Shown in pieces: positions 23,646-35,957 of a DNA stretch of 64,000 nt. Under the pieces are notes generated by a model. The model saw only the letters and a program-made list of their open reading frames with translations, ran no database searches and was not told the DNA's origin. Position 1 is the first letter of the stretch. Each line of letters starts with the position of its first letter. The translations under genes and the position numbers were made by a program. Origin of the DNA: Congeria kusceri (lineage: Eukaryota > Mollusca > Bivalvia > Myida > Dreissenidae); the NCBI GenBank assembly GCA_027627225.1, contig CM051034.1:12430261-12494260 (forward strand), read 5' to 3'.

Positions 23646-24314
23646 ACCATTTAGTAATTAATGTTCAAATTAAATTCCAAACAATGATTTTTTAATGTTA
23701 GTAACATGACACCTTTCATCTAACGTCATTTTGACATTTTTAAACCTGGCATTGCGAACGCTACTTTTCATTTGTAAAAAAAAAATAATATCAGAGTAAC
23801 TAACCTCAATAAAAACAGTTAATAATATCGAAATTAATATTTTCTTTGCAAATATATGGAAAAGCATAACAGAATAACAAAGATCCATGATCACAACATT
23901 ATTAATTTGCTTAAAGAATTATTTTAATTGGATGAACATGTCGGTGTATTGATTTCTATCACTTCACTGAATTGATAACTGAAGGATTTTCCCTTAATAG
24001 CTGCATGTATAGCTTAAATGTTGCAGAAATATTTTGCACAGCTACCATAGATACCTTTACACATACTACACATATTTAAAATGTCAAGGGAACTTTTAAA
24101 ACTGAATGCAAGAACACTCCGCACCTTTGCTGACAGAAATCACTAAACAAATCGCAGTATTTTGCTTAATTGGGACAATAAATTAAAATGCAGAGCTTAT
24201 AGATACATTATGACATATTGAACATGTCCTGGAAAACATACTGATAAAGAAGAGCAATAATATTTCTTTAAAAAAAAGAAAGATTATAAAATGGTCATGT
24301 AAGAGCCAGCTTAC
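23646..24314. other. AT-rich, no supported feature
   Basis: No exon, repeat or element end was recognised. Confidence 0.4.
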
Positions 24315-24358
24315 CTAGGTTTATCATGAATCCCATGAAAAGTTTGGTGCATATCTGT
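24315..24358 (-). CDS. Candidate 44-bp internal exon
   Basis: On the minus strand, acceptor AATTGTCATTTTAG and donor CTAG|GTAAGCTGG bracket 44 bases. Two frames are open: TDMHQTFHGIHDKPR and QICTKLFMGFMINLG. The second is hydrophobic. Such a short exon cannot be identified from sequence alone; it could also be part of a dispersed repeat carrying splice-like signals. No partner exon was found nearby. Confidence 0.25.
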
Positions 24359-24785
24359 CTAAAATGACAATTTTATCCGGAAAAGTTCATGTTGATTCCA
24401 CACTGTGAACTTGAGTGCATTCAGTGCTTTGACTTTCTTTGTTGAATGGGTTCTGTTAACGAAACATTTCCCAAAATGGTGTTTTTTCCCTAATGGCAAT
24501 GAAAATAATCCCAGATATGTAGCGATAAGATCCTGAATACATACATGTAGGAACTAATGAATTAAATCTTGTAAATCGTGACATGACTCGCATCATGTTT
24601 ACGAATAAATAAACCATTAAAACACTATATATAAACAATTTGCCACTGGTCAAAATAAATAAATAATTATATGTCTTTCATCATACTTTCCCAAAATGGC
24701 AAGAATGTATGATGTGAAAATTCTCAATATGCTGTGTACTACACTACCGATTGGCAAGTCTGATGAAAACCATTGTATCTTTCCT

Positions 24786-25800
24786 ATGGGATGATGGTGA
24801 TGCGGTCACCACTGGTAGCGCTAGGCAGGTGGTAGTGATTGCCGCTAGGTAGATGGTAATGCGGTCACCACTGGTAGCGCTAGGCAGGTGGTAGTGATTG
24901 CCGCTAGGTAGATGGTAATGCAGTCACCGCTGGTAGCGCTAGGCAAGTGGTAGTGATTGCCGCTAGGTAGATGGTAATGCGGTCACCGCTGGTAGCGCTA
25001 GGCAGGTGGTAGTGATTGCCGCTAGGTAGATGGTAATGCGGTCACCGCTGGTAGCGCTAGGCAGGTGGAGTGATTGCCGCTAGGTAGATGGTTATGCGGT
25101 CACCACTGGTAGCGCTAGGCAGGTGTTAGTGATTGCGACTAGGTAGATGGTAATGCGGTCAACGCTGGTAGCGCTAGGCAGGTGGTAGTGATTGCCGCTA
25201 GGTAGATGGTAATGCGGTCACCACTGGTAGCGCTAGGCAGGTGTTAGTGATTGCCGCTAGGTAGATGGTAATGCGGTCGCCACTGGTAGCGCTAGGCAGG
25301 TGGTAGTGATTGCCACTAGGTAGATGGTAATGTGGTCACCGCTGGTAGCGCTAGGCAGGTGGTAGTGATTACCAGGTAGATGGTAATGCAGTCACCGCTG
25401 GTAGCGCTAGGCAGGTGGTAGTGATTGCCGCTAGGTAGATGGTAATGCGGTCACCGCTGGTAGCGCTAGGCAGGTGGTAGTGATTGCCGCTAGGTAGATG
25501 GTAATGCGGTCACCGCTGGTAGCGCTAGGCAGGTGGTAGTGATTGCCGCTAGGTAGATGGTATGCAGTCACTGCTGGTAGCGCTAGGCAGGTGGTAGTGA
25601 TTGCCGCTAGGTAGATGGTAATGCGGTCACCGCTGGTAGCGCTAGGCAGGTGGTAGTGATTCCCGCTAGGTAGATGGTAATGCGGTCACCGCTGGTAGCG
25701 CTAGGCAGGTGGTAGTGATTCCCGCTAGGTAGATGGTAATGCGGTTACCGCAGGTAGCGCTAGCAGGTGGTAGTGATTGCCGCTAGGTAGATGGTAATGA
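24786..25800 (+). repeat. 59-bp minisatellite, about 17 copies
   Basis: Exact 59-base spacing of GATGGTAATGCGGTCACC followed by GCTGGTAGCGCTAGGCAGG and TAGTGATTGCCGCTAGGTA (for example GATGG at 24852, 24911, 24970). It is markedly richer in G and C than its surroundings. A copy near 25370 lacks about six bases and several lack single bases. Because 59 is not divisible by three it does not code. Confidence 0.95.
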
Positions 25801-26384
25801 TTGCCGCCATCGAAGGTGTTGTTGACTTTTTTCGAGAACATCATCTTGACATCTATGTATGTGTTCAATTTTCTATTGTAGGGGTAGAAGTGTTGCTTTT
25901 TATGGTTGAAAAAAATCCTTGTGACACATTTTTTCAAGCATAAGCCGTTTGCGCCCTAATGCAGCTGAGTTATTGTACAGCCCACTTCCAGGATTCATAA
26001 ATGATTTTATGGAAAACTATCCAACATAACCTATTTAGCCCTGTTGCCGCGTATTTGCTGTTTATCGATATCCCATTTAATTCACTGTGTTGTGTTATCA
26101 AATAGAATTTTGTAGTAAATCTCATTGACAATACGCTATGGGATTTATAACCACGCCTACCAAGAATAAAGTCCTTCAAACACTGTTGACAGTTAACGAG
26201 CCTTTTACAAGACATGTCCGTCAAACAATGAAGTCCTAACTTTCTGAATGGCCAAACACAGTGTAGAACAAATCTCGTGGTAAGATCAAATTAGTAACGA
26301 TTTTATGAAAAATGCAGCTTGGTTGCTGTATACAGATATCCCATTTAATTCACTTTAGTAGTAAATCCAATTAAGTTGAACTGT
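25801..26384. other. No supported feature
   Basis: Plain AT-rich DNA after the minisatellite. ATATCCCATTTAATTCACT occurs twice (about 26068 and 26337), showing a small local duplication. Confidence 0.4.
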
Positions 26385-26452
26385 GTGGTTGTATACAGTG
26401 GAGTACAGAGAGTTCAGGGTGGTTGTATATGGTGGAGTACAGAGAGTTTAGG
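26385..26452 (+). repeat. Two-copy tandem repeat of about 37 bp
   Basis: GTGGAGTACAGAGAGTTCAG and GTGGTTGTATA recur as GTGGAGTACAGAGAGTTTAG and GTGGTTGTATA. Confidence 0.7.
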
Positions 26453-27085
26453 ACTGCGTTTAAGATGGATGTGAGCTATAACTGCCGATTGCAATCTAAT
26501 ATTGGACAACTAGAGAGGGAGTGGGAGAGTGAGATGTGGCAGTCAAGCGATTCAGTGAAGATATCTCAGTGCTCGTGGTGTGTGGTGTCGTCAGAGCTTG
26601 TGCTGTTGTTGTTGTTGTGTGCTGGTGTCAATTGGAAAGGTTTTGTGTCAGTTCTTCTTTGTGTTGACGGAATTATCTCCACATTGACGTAGGAATTAGG
26701 ACTGTACATATGGTGTGATGTACTGAGAACAGTAATGCTTTTTTTCTGGATTTTTTACCTTTAAATCATGAGTTGACAACAAGCACATGTTGTTGTTTTT
26801 TCTGTCAATGTTTTAAATCAGTGTTTAATATTTCAAAGAGTTAAACTATTCATTTGATGTATGTGCTATTCGATCAGAGTAGTTGCAAAAAATATTGAGT
26901 TTGCATAATCCGGCTGTTGGTTAGGATTGCAAAAGGAATGTATTTTAAGTGCCCGTGTCAATATCCTATTGATTGACTGACTCATTACAACCGAGTTGTA
27001 AGCATACAAGCTGCATGGTGCAGGTGGCCCCCTCTGCAAGATTTTCTGATGCAGATGTCTCATCATAGCATAAAGTTGCCAATAT

Positions 27086-28530
27086 GACTGTTGTCACTTT
27101 CTTGTTCTGTGTCTTCTTGTTTTAACCATTAATAACAACAACACCAATAATAATAATAATAATTATAGAAATACTATTACTGTTGCTGCTGCTATTACTA
27201 GGCCTAAAATAAAATAGTGTTTGTTTCCCCTCCCGCGACCGACCCAGCAAAATCGCCGCGACCCAAAAAATGTTATAGACCAAAGAAAACAATATTTTAT
27301 TTTATTTGTGTGTGAAAATGCGGGCTGCGAATCCTTAACAAGAATCCAATAGCGTGTACAAATCTTACTTTCAAAAGACGCTTATAAAATGACTTTAAAC
27401 GGACTGTTGTCGGTAACGCGTAATTTGATGTATTTTGACGCATGCTTTTACGAAAAGGACGCCATAACATTCAGTGTCAGATTGTAGGGCGCAACCATTT
27501 CCGCTCGCATATGCATGTTTTTCAAAATTAACAGCCGCGTTTGTAATAAATAACTACAAATTAAAATAGTAAATAAATAAATAATTATAAATAAATATCA
27601 TAATTTTGGTAAATTTTGGTGAAAGGAACCGTTTACAAAGAATATGAATTACGACGTCATGTAACTCAACAAACTGATCGCGTCAAACATCTTATTATGT
27701 TTAAAAAAAATACAATTAATAGATCTAGTAATAATTAACGAAAGTGTAATTCAAACTCATCACTGCACACGGATTAGAATTATGCAAAAACTTTGGCTGA
27801 GGCAACATTTGAATGAAAGTTAGTGGAACTAAAGTCCTTGTCAAAAATGAAAGTAAATAAACTTCAGCACCTTTTCTTTTTATTTTAATTTATCAAAAAT
27901 ATCCTGTTGCTTTCTTTTTATTAATGAACAAAGTCCTATTTGTTTTTATTTCTATAGAATGCTAATTCATTTATGCTCTAGCATTTGCGTTGTTCAGATA
28001 CAGTATTACAGATTGATGCTTTTAAACACTATCCACGTGCTAAGCGTGTAACACGCTTTTCAGCTACAAACTGCTAGCCGCAATTTGACAGTCACCGTTG
28101 CTATGGCTGTTGCTAACAGCATTCTGTTTTTGATGCCCAGCTAATTGCAACGTCACGCTATTACTCCTTAGTTTTAACTGGTTTTTATTATTAAGGCTAT
28201 TGTTTTTAACATATGTTATTGTTTGTTCAATTTTGATAAATTATTGTACGGTAATTAGAACATTTTATTACGTAAATAAGCAAAACATGAATGAAAATGA
28301 CTTATTGTGTATAAAAATAAAATATTTTTCCGACCTACCGACCCACCCTTTATTAGCATGGGTCGTGGGAGGGGAAACAAACAATATTTTATTTTCAGCC
28401 TTACTACTTATTCTGACCATTGTCACTTGCTTGTTCTTTGTCTTGTTTTAACCATTAATAACATTAATAACAACAACACCAATAATAATAATAATTATAG
28501 AAATACTATTACTTCTACTGTTGCTGCTGC
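27086..28530 (+). repeat. ~115-bp direct duplication flanking a transposon
   Basis: Segments 27086-27200 and 28418-28530 share TTGTCACTT, CTTGTTCT, GTCTT, GTTTTAACCATTAATAAC, an AACAACAACACCAATAATAA run, ATTATAGAAATACTATTAC and GTTGCTGCTGCT. The transposon 27201-28400 lies between them, inserted at the end of the first copy. The pair was either a tandem duplication before insertion or arose around it. Confidence 0.7.
27201..28400. mobile_element. 1.2-kb transposon with 6-bp target duplication
   Basis: The left end GGCCTAAAATAAAATAGTG continues into TTTGTTTCCCCTCCCGCGACC. The right end is its inverse: GGTCGTGGGAGGGGAAACAA, then TATTTTATTTTCAGCC. TTACTA directly abuts both ends (27195-27200 and 28401-28406). 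No transposase frame is visible; the interior is AT-rich with some coding-free GC words. A 6-bp duplication does not fit hAT (8) or Harbinger (3), so the superfamily is open. Confidence 0.75.
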
Positions 28531-29200
28531 TACAACTACTACTTATTCTGACCATTATCATCATCATAATCGGCATCATCATTATCGGTATCATTATTAT
28601 CAGGATCATCATCCCCTATCAGAATTATTATCATTATGATCAACAGCAGCATTATCACCATCATCATCATTAACAACTCCTACAAAGCATTTAAATTACC
28701 ATACCCAGCTGACTCCTACTCCTCCCCCTTCTCCTCCTCCTCATCATCTTTTATCATCATCATTATTATTGTCATCAACAACAGCAACAACACCATCATA
28801 AACATCTGCATCATAACCATCATCATCATCATCAACAACAACATCATCATCAGCTGCATCATTATCACCATTATCATCATCGTCATCATCATCATCATTA
28901 TCAATATTAGCTTTATTATCATGATCATTATCCCCAACAACTTTATTATCATTATGATCAAAATCAGCATCATCAACAACCACAACAATCATCATCACCA
29001 TCATCATCGACATCATCATCAACAAAAACAACAACAACAACAACATTACCATCATTATCAGCTGCATCAGCCTCATCATTGTAATCAAAAAACAACAATG
29101 TCATTTCAGTTATCATCATCAGCATTATAATTACCTTCATCATAACCACCACCACCAACAACATCATTATTACCATTATCATCATCTTCTTCATTGTATG
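28470..29200 (+). repeat. ATC/AAC-type microsatellite, ~700 bp
   Basis: Imperfect runs of TCATCATCATC, ATTATCATT and AACAACAAC fill this interval. Long frames on both strands (28636-29130, 28744-29088 and others) are consequences of trinucleotide repetition and contain only repeated Ile, Asn, His, Asp or Met. Confidence 0.95.
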
Positions 29201-29841
29201 GCATCATTAATTCAAAAGCATTCTTGAAATGATTAAAGAAAGGGGATCAGAAATGTTCAGAGGTTTTAACTCACATATTAATAGACTGTAGGGCTTTTAC
29301 CTTTTGATCCCTTGTTTCATGTTTTTGTTGTTGTGTTTAAGCCTTGCAGATTATTATATATTTAGACTGACTGGACATTCTTTTGGTAACAGATTGCTAG
29401 ATATAGAAATCTGTTTGAGACATACGAGGCACTTATTGTGTATGAACGAAAATAGCACAAAATGTTATGGTGACATGTTTTGTTATAGAGCTACTCCCGA
29501 ATGATGTTTATTAGGTTGTATGCCTAAAAAAGTTGTATAAAAGCAATGAAGGTGTACATTTTGATGAAGATTCTTTACCTTACATGCTGATGGTAGTGAA
29601 GTGGTTTCAATATCATTATGACATTCCAAAGTTTTTAGTCCCTGCCATTGGCTGGTTTCTAAGGTCAAGGGCATTGTTTGACCTGGTTGACAGCTTTGTA
29701 TTGGAATTCGTGAGCAGTCACTGTTAGGACTACTTTCTACCTCTGCAGGCTATGAAGTAGTAAATTGAAAGTTGCAGTGTCATATATTGATATTTTGCGG
29801 TTTATTTCTTGCTTTGTCTTCATTTCAGAATTTGCATTTAA

Positions 29842-30318
29842 AGGGACTTGTTCACAGATTTTGACATTTTTTTAAGTATGCCATTAAATGTCTTAACTTG
29901 ACAGATTTAAGCATCGCATCTAAAAACTCAAGTATATTAACAAGAAAAGTATTTAGAAAAAAAAAATTGAAAAAATGGTCCCACCGAGGTTCGAACCCGG
30001 GTCCTCTGGACTAAAAGGCTCAAGGTTATCCCTTTAACAACTCGGCCATTCAAACTTCTATATTTCTCTCTGCATTATTTACTTTATGTTATTGTTTCAT
30101 GTGATGTCAACAATTTGAACGAAAACAACAGACACACTTCAAATCATTCAATCGTTTAGCGTTACAAACGCTTTATAGTTTCATCAATTTCATCTGATGA
30201 TTAATCATAAACGAAACGGTTTTTACGGTATATTTCTAGGTCCATAGTGTTATTTTGCACCCTTGCATACACTGTTCTTTGAAAAATTGTCAATTCGTCA
30301 ATCTGTGAACAGGTCCCT
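29842..30318. mobile_element. 477-bp TTAA-flanked element with a tRNA-like core
   Basis: The left end AGGGACTTGTTCACAGATT and the inverse of the right end, AGGGACCTGTTCACAGATT, form inverted repeats. TTAA borders both sides (29838-29841 and 30319-30322), the target preferred by piggyBac- and Kolobok-type elements. The centre carries a tRNA-like sequence (29976-30054, minus strand). It is too short to encode a transposase. Confidence 0.8.
29976..30054 (-). pseudogene. tRNA-like sequence inside a TTAA element
   Basis: On the minus strand an A-box-like TGGCCGAGTTGTTAAAGGG and a perfect B-box GGTTCGAACC lie at tRNA spacing, with a T-arm stem and a terminal TGGGACCA. The A box resembles those of Leu/Ser tRNAs. 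The acceptor stem does not pair and the anticodon arm is poor, so a functional tRNA is unlikely. It may still act as an internal RNA polymerase III promoter. Confidence 0.65.
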
Positions 30319-30419
30319 TTAAGTTTTTTTTCTTTGTATTATGGGGATTTATTTTACTTTTACATCTTTGAAAAACTGCAAATTGTCATTCAAAAGAAAA
30401 CTAGTAGGTTGTTGTCAAG

Positions 30420-31480
30420 ATGCCCTACCCAGTCCATAACTTTGATCCTGTATGGGTCAAGAAATCCTATCCAGTCCATAACTTTGATCCTGTATGGGTC
30501 AATAAATCCTATCCAGTCCATAACTTTGATCCTGTATGGGTCAAGAAATCCTTTCCAGTCCATAACTTTGATCCTCTGGGCATCAATAAATCCTATCCAG
30601 TCAATAACTTTGATCCTGTATGAGTCAAGAAATCCTATCCAGTCCATAACTTTGATCCTCTGGGCATCAATAAATCCTATCCAGTCAATAACTTTGATCC
30701 TGCTTGGAATCAAGAAATCCTATCCAGTTCGTAACTGATCCTGCAGAAATCAAGGAATTCTATTAATTCCTTAACTTTGATCCTGCATGGGTCAAGAAAT
30801 CCTATCCAATCCATAACCTTGATCCTCCGGGAATCAAGAAATCTTATTTAGTCATAACTTTGACCCTTCGGAAATCAACATATCATATCCAGTCCATAAC
30901 TTTGATCCGGCAGGGATTCAAGAATTTCTACCCAGTCCATAACTTTGATCCTGCGGGAATCAAAAAACCCTATCCAGTCTGTAACTTTGATCCTGAATGA
31001 ATCAAGAAACCATTACCAGTCCATAACTTGATCCTGTGGGAATGTAGAAATCCGATCCAGTCCATAACTTTGATGCTGCAGGAATCAAGAAACTGATCCA
31101 TGGGAATAAAAAAATCCCATCCAGTCCGTAATTTGATCCTGCTGGAATCAAGACATCCCCTCCAGTATGTAATAATCCTGTAGGAATAAAAAAATCCCAT
31201 CTTGTTCATAACTTTGATTCTGCTGGAATCAAGATATCCCATCCAGTCCATAACTTTGATCATGCTAGAATCTAGACATATTATGCAGTCCCTAATGATT
31301 CTGCTGGAATCAAGACATCCCATCCAGTCCATAACTTTGATAATGCTCGAATCAAGACATCTTATCCAGTCCCTAATGATTCTGCAGAAATCAAGACATC
31401 CCATCCAGTCCATAACTTTGATCATGCTAGAATCAAGACATCTTATCCAGTCCCGAATCATTCTGTTTATCTGCAAGCTG
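30420..31480 (+). repeat. 42-bp minisatellite, about 25 diverging copies
   Basis: ATCCAGTCCATAACTTTGATC followed by CTGTATGGGTCAAGAAATCC recurs at 42-base spacing (AGTCC at 30431 and 30473). The first copies are very similar; after about 30720 they diverge and change length. As 42 is a multiple of three, open frames appear on both strands (30334-30738, 30390-30713, 30970-31509); they carry no independent sign of coding. Confidence 0.95.
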
Positions 31481-31504
31481 AAAATGTAAGTTACCGTAAT
31501 TATA

Positions 31505-32500
31505 CCCATACAAACAAATTTTAGGGGAGGTGTATAAAGACGTGAGCTTGTTGGTCTGTCTGTTGGTTTGTGGTTTCCGGATGATAACTCAAGAAAGGCT
31601 TGACATATTCAAATAATTTTTGGTACACATGTGTAACATCATAAAATACAGGTGAAGATCGATGTTGGTTACAAACCACTAAATTTTGACAGAGTTATGG
31701 CCCCTTTTCGACTTAAATTCCCTAAAAACATGGTTTCCTGATGATAACTCAAGAAAGGCTTGACATGTTCAAATAATATTTGGTACTCATGTGTAACATC
31801 ATAGAATACAGGTCAAGTTCGATGTTGGTTACAAACCACTAAATTTTGACAGCGTTATGGCCGCATTTCGACGTAAAATTCCCTAAAAACATGATTTCCA
31901 GATAATAACTCAAAAATGGCTTGACATATTCAAATAATTATGGGTATACATGTGTAGCGTCATACAGTACAGGTCAGGTTCGACTTTGGTTACAAACTAC
32001 TATATTTTGACAGAGTTATGGCCCTTTATTTGACTTTAATTCCCTAAAAACATGGTTTCCTGACGATAACTCAACAATGGCTTGACATATTTAAATAATT
32101 ATTGGTACACATGTGTAGCATCATAAAATACAGGTCTAGTTTGACTTTGGTTACAAACCACATAATTTTTACACAGTTATGGCCCCTTTCTGACGTAAAT
32201 TCCAGAAAAACAATGACATTAACTCATAAAAGGCTTCACATATTTAAATTATTTTTAGTACATAGGTGTAACATCATAAAATACAGATCAAGTTCAACTT
32301 TGGTTACAAACCACTAAATGTTGACAGAATTATGGCTCCTGTTGAAATTAACTGTTTCCAAATTCACTGTTGACCATTCACAAATTAAAGCATTCTCTCT
32401 CTGTCCATTTCCTTCGAATGGATGCCATAGTTTTGTGACAAGGCCATATTGTGTGGGTATATCCGTTACTCATGTGACAATTCTAGTTATTCTATATGTT
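31505..32500 (+). repeat. Array of ~165-bp units, GTCTGTCTG type
   Basis: Opens with TAGGGGAGGTGTATAAAGACG and GTCTGTCTGTTGG, then five units with TTTCCTGATGATAACTCAAG, GGCTTGACATATTCAAATAA, TTGGTACACATGTGTAACATC, GGTTACAAACCACTAAATTT and GACAGAGTTATGGCCCC. It has the same architecture as the other arrays but a different unit. Confidence 0.75.
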
Positions 32501-32839
32501 GGGACACTCTAAATGTTGGGACACCCTTAAAATACTATCAAATAATTATTTTTCGTGACTCTTAATTTTGGGACACTTTGAAAATTTGAATTTTTTGTGT
32601 TTCTAAATTGTGGGACAATGTTTTCCAAATTGGCAATTAAGTGACAATTTCTGTAAAGTGTTACTGTAATTTACCGGCACCGATCAATTGCATTGTATTA
32701 GCAAACTGTCAACGTTGTGAATGCGCATCTGGATATTCCATGTATATCGGTATCTCATCAGAGCTGACACCATCAATGTGGCCCCTTGTCAGCATGCCAT
32801 AAATAACTCGCTGGGGCAAAGATCAATGTACACTGTTAT

Positions 32840-34199
32840 TCGGTGTAGCTGTCTAAGATCACTTTTGACCCACATGTTCTTGCGATAATTATGCAGCGGG
32901 AAAATTCAATGCCAATAGAATTGGGCAAATTTTCTAATTCTAGGGAATGCAAACTTCAAACAATGGTTTAACGTATACCAATAACTATTGCATACTTTTG
33001 GGGATTAAAAATTTACATAATTGTTTACATAAGCGATTAAAATGAAGTTATAAACATATCCTCAACATATAATCTAGAACTGAGGCTAATTATGAACATA
33101 TTTTCTCATTGTATGCCATAAACAGAATGCTATATTCATTCACGTAACGAAATAACTATTTTGTTTAGCCTGCATTTATGTAAGCGGTTCGCTCTATAAA
33201 TCTCATTCACAGTGTTGCCGTTCCATGTAGCCCATTGATTCTAGCGAGTTCATCACATTTCAGAAACACTAGTGTCATTCTAAAAATAGCGCGCGTAGCT
33301 AGCAACCGTTGTATAGCTGTGTTAATATACTCGTACATGCATCAATAATAGCTTTCAGAGAATCATAAACCTAAAAATTTCCAAAATGGGGAATTTATAA
33401 ACTTACGGTTAATTTGAAATAAAAATGTGGTTACGATTTATTAACGATTATTTATAATTGAATAATTGCATCTTTCTAGCAACTTCTAAATGTAGATGTT
33501 ATTTAATCTATAAAAAGATGCTACATTTTCTATAGATAAAATGTTTTGAAAGACGATATTCGGAATACGTCGAATTAAAAATCGTCATTGTCTAATGAAT
33601 TTTTATGTTATCAAAAATAAAGTCCTAACGTTTTAAAAATCGCTGAATGTTCCCTGACTATTGCTTTGTATTGGGATACACAGTATAAATGCTTATTTGA
33701 CTTCAAATCGTTATAATATTAGATAACTAACATGAATTGTGTATTACGGGTACTATAAATAACTATATAGACTCGTCTGATACATAATAATTTTAATTCA
33801 TTTCCTAAATTATTTTCTTACATTGTTAATTTGTTAAATTGGCTTGACAAATTCAGATAACAATTATGTTAACCTAAATTATTTTGGTTATTCACATATC
33901 ACTGGTGGAAACTTGGAGCTGTATGATTGGTTTATTGACAGCATAGATATTAATGATAATTTTATTTAATTTTTAAATTAAATAATTTATCTAAAATTAG
34001 CTTTTGGGTCCTAGAAGTTTTCTTATAGTGTCCGAAAAATCTGGGGTCCAATAAGTCTCCTAATACTGGTGGGGACCAAAAAATCTGGGGTCTGAGAAGT
34101 CACGTAACCGATCATCTTGGCCGTCTGTTTAGGTAATTTTTAAATGACATCTCAATATTAATTTCAACGCTGATTGTCTTTTTTTAAAGACATTTCTTG
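32840..34199 (+). mobile_element. Helitron/Helentron-like element, copy 1
   Basis: Homologous over its whole length, in reverse orientation, to 48622-51059. It begins TCGGTGTAGCTGTCTAAG and ends ATTTCTTG. Eight bases before the end there is a perfect hairpin, GTCTTT-TTTT-AAAGAC. It has no terminal inverted repeats and no target duplication, and it sits between two T bases. TC at the start and a hairpin near the end resemble rolling-circle elements, although CTTG replaces the usual CTRR. No Rep/helicase frame is present. Confidence 0.55.
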
Positions 34200-35394
34200 T
34201 TTTCATGTTTTATAGTGATTAATATACACAGCCATTATGCAATCGAACCTTACAAATAATGGGTTTGGATCTCAATTGATTATTCTAAATATTGGGACAC
34301 ATTCAGGGGTGATTATTGTTTCTGCTTCTTAAAATTGGGACAGCAAAAAAAATCATTGACACTGATAAATAATGTTTATCGGAGTTATACCCTACATTAT
34401 TGTCATTGAAATGTCGCGCAAAGAATTCTCCTGTCCTGAACCAAGGTCATTGTTAAGTTGTATTATTATCTCCGTCGGAATGGCCTTGAGAAGGTCGGGT
34501 AGGCAGTCCGCTCTCTGGATTGAGTGTACCGATCTATAATAAATTGGTTAAATTCATTTAAGTCGACCAAACATAAGTGGTTTGGAAACTGGCCTAGTTA
34601 TTTGGTTGTTCAGATATTATTGACAATTGATGATTGGTATAGGACCTAAATTTCAAATTTCACGTTAATTTAAAACTGGTTCAATATCTTTTATGAGGGA
34701 TACCTTAAGGGCAAACTATCTATATATATCAGAAAGTGGAGAGGAAGCTGTCAGAATTCAAGTTATGAAATGTATCTGTCAATAAAAAATATAATCAGAT
34801 ATACATGGTGCAAAAAAGATAATTAAATTAAATGAACTTTGATTGTGTTATTCAATAAAAATATAATCAAAACTATTATTGAATTAACTGATCAACATAA
34901 GTGTTAATATAAATATTTCTTAAGAAATGGACAAATATCAAAAATGATATTAAAGTATCAAAGTATCAAAAATGTGTTAAGTCTATCAATATTTATGATC
35001 TACTTTTACCCATAGGGTACACTTTCTACATTATGTACATGGAATTAGAAACCTCAATGGATTATTGCCTATACGATTGCCAGGGTATGAATAGGAATTC
35101 ATAGCTCCAGATTTTGATAAAAAAAACTTGCATTAAAAGTTTTTAATTGTTTTAAAATTTGCATTATGAAGCTTCGTGTGTCACCTCTGGTGACCTTGGG
35201 GTCAGTTACTTCAGACAGCTTCAAAGATGTCTTCAATAAATAAGATGTCAGTATAATAATGTTTCAAAAGTTATAATAAATTGTAATACTATCCTAATTT
35301 AATAAAACTTCTAAATTAAAAATTGATTTTCAATAACTTGCAGTTTCCTTATCAACCATATCGGGTTAAGAATAATATGTCTTTTTAGTTACAT
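34200..35394. other. AT-rich, worn repeat pieces
   Basis: GGGACA words at 34290-34350 resemble those at 32495-32640, suggesting a decayed element with subterminal GGGACAC repeats into which copy 1 of the Helitron-like element inserted. No gene is supported. Confidence 0.35.
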
Positions 35395-35957
35395 TTAACA
35401 AAAATTGTTAATCGTGTTGGATTTGAAAATAGCTTTCACAGAATATGTTCATTGGGTAACCCTGTATCAAATTCCTTTAAATCATTTCTATTAATAAAAA
35501 AACATGACTGGGGGCGGGGCAGTTGCCTTATATGGCTATATTGAAAACTTTGAAAATCTTCCTGTCTGGAACCACATGCTGGATTTCAAAATAATTTCAC
35601 AGAAATGTTCCTTGAGTGACTTTCATCCAAATTCTGTTAAATCATGTTGATTCGTGAAAAACCGTGGCTGCCAGAGGTTGGGGCAGTTTTCCTTATATGG
35701 CTATTTTGAAAACTTTGAAAATCTCCTTGTCTGAAACTGCTGGCTGGATTTGAAAATTGTTTTCACAGAAATGTTCCTTGAGTGACTCTACCAAATTCCT
35801 TTAAATCACTTGTATGTCTGGCCACAATTACTTATTCATGTTGTTATTCAACGCCAATTACTATTAATGATTGAGTTGGCGAGAGTATTTGCGCCAGGAA
35901 GGTGGCAGTTCTAGCTACTCAGGTGAGCGACCCAGGGCCATATAGGCCCTCTTGTTA
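35395..35957 (+). repeat. Array of ~190-bp units ending CAGGTGAGCGA...CCCTCTTG
   Basis: Two and a half units carry TTCACAGAAATGTTCCTTGAG, CAAATTCCTTTAAATCA, GGGGCAGTTTTCCTTATATG and GCTATTTTGAAAACTTTG. The array ends CAGGTGAGCGACCCAGGGCC and CCCTCTTG, the terminal box also seen at 11850-11875. The left end was not located. Confidence 0.7.

Noticed and set aside
24786..25800. Regular repeats with constant spacing that could suggest a CRISPR array
   Set aside because: The 59-bp units are contiguous with no unique spacers, and the DNA is eukaryotic. The same applies to the 42-, 39-, 32- and 25-bp arrays.
26423..26692. 89-codon plus-strand frame in a slightly GC-richer stretch
   Set aside because: No splice or promoter support, overlaps a small tandem duplication, and has no recognisable protein features.
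28636..29194. Several overlapping frames on both strands
   Set aside because: They lie in an ATC-type microsatellite and contain only repeated simple residues.
29304..29742. Two adjacent plus-strand frames and a CTCTGCAG followed by GCTATGA, as at 39586
   Set aside because: Frames lack starts or clear acceptors, and similarity to the 39589 exon start is limited to about 20 bases, so duplication of an exon cannot be claimed.
30334..31509. Frames of 107-179 codons on both strands
   Set aside because: By-products of the 42-bp minisatellite.
32495..32645. GGGACAC word cluster as left end of an element with right end near 34350
   Set aside because: The words are in the same orientation on both sides, so inverted ends could not be shown.
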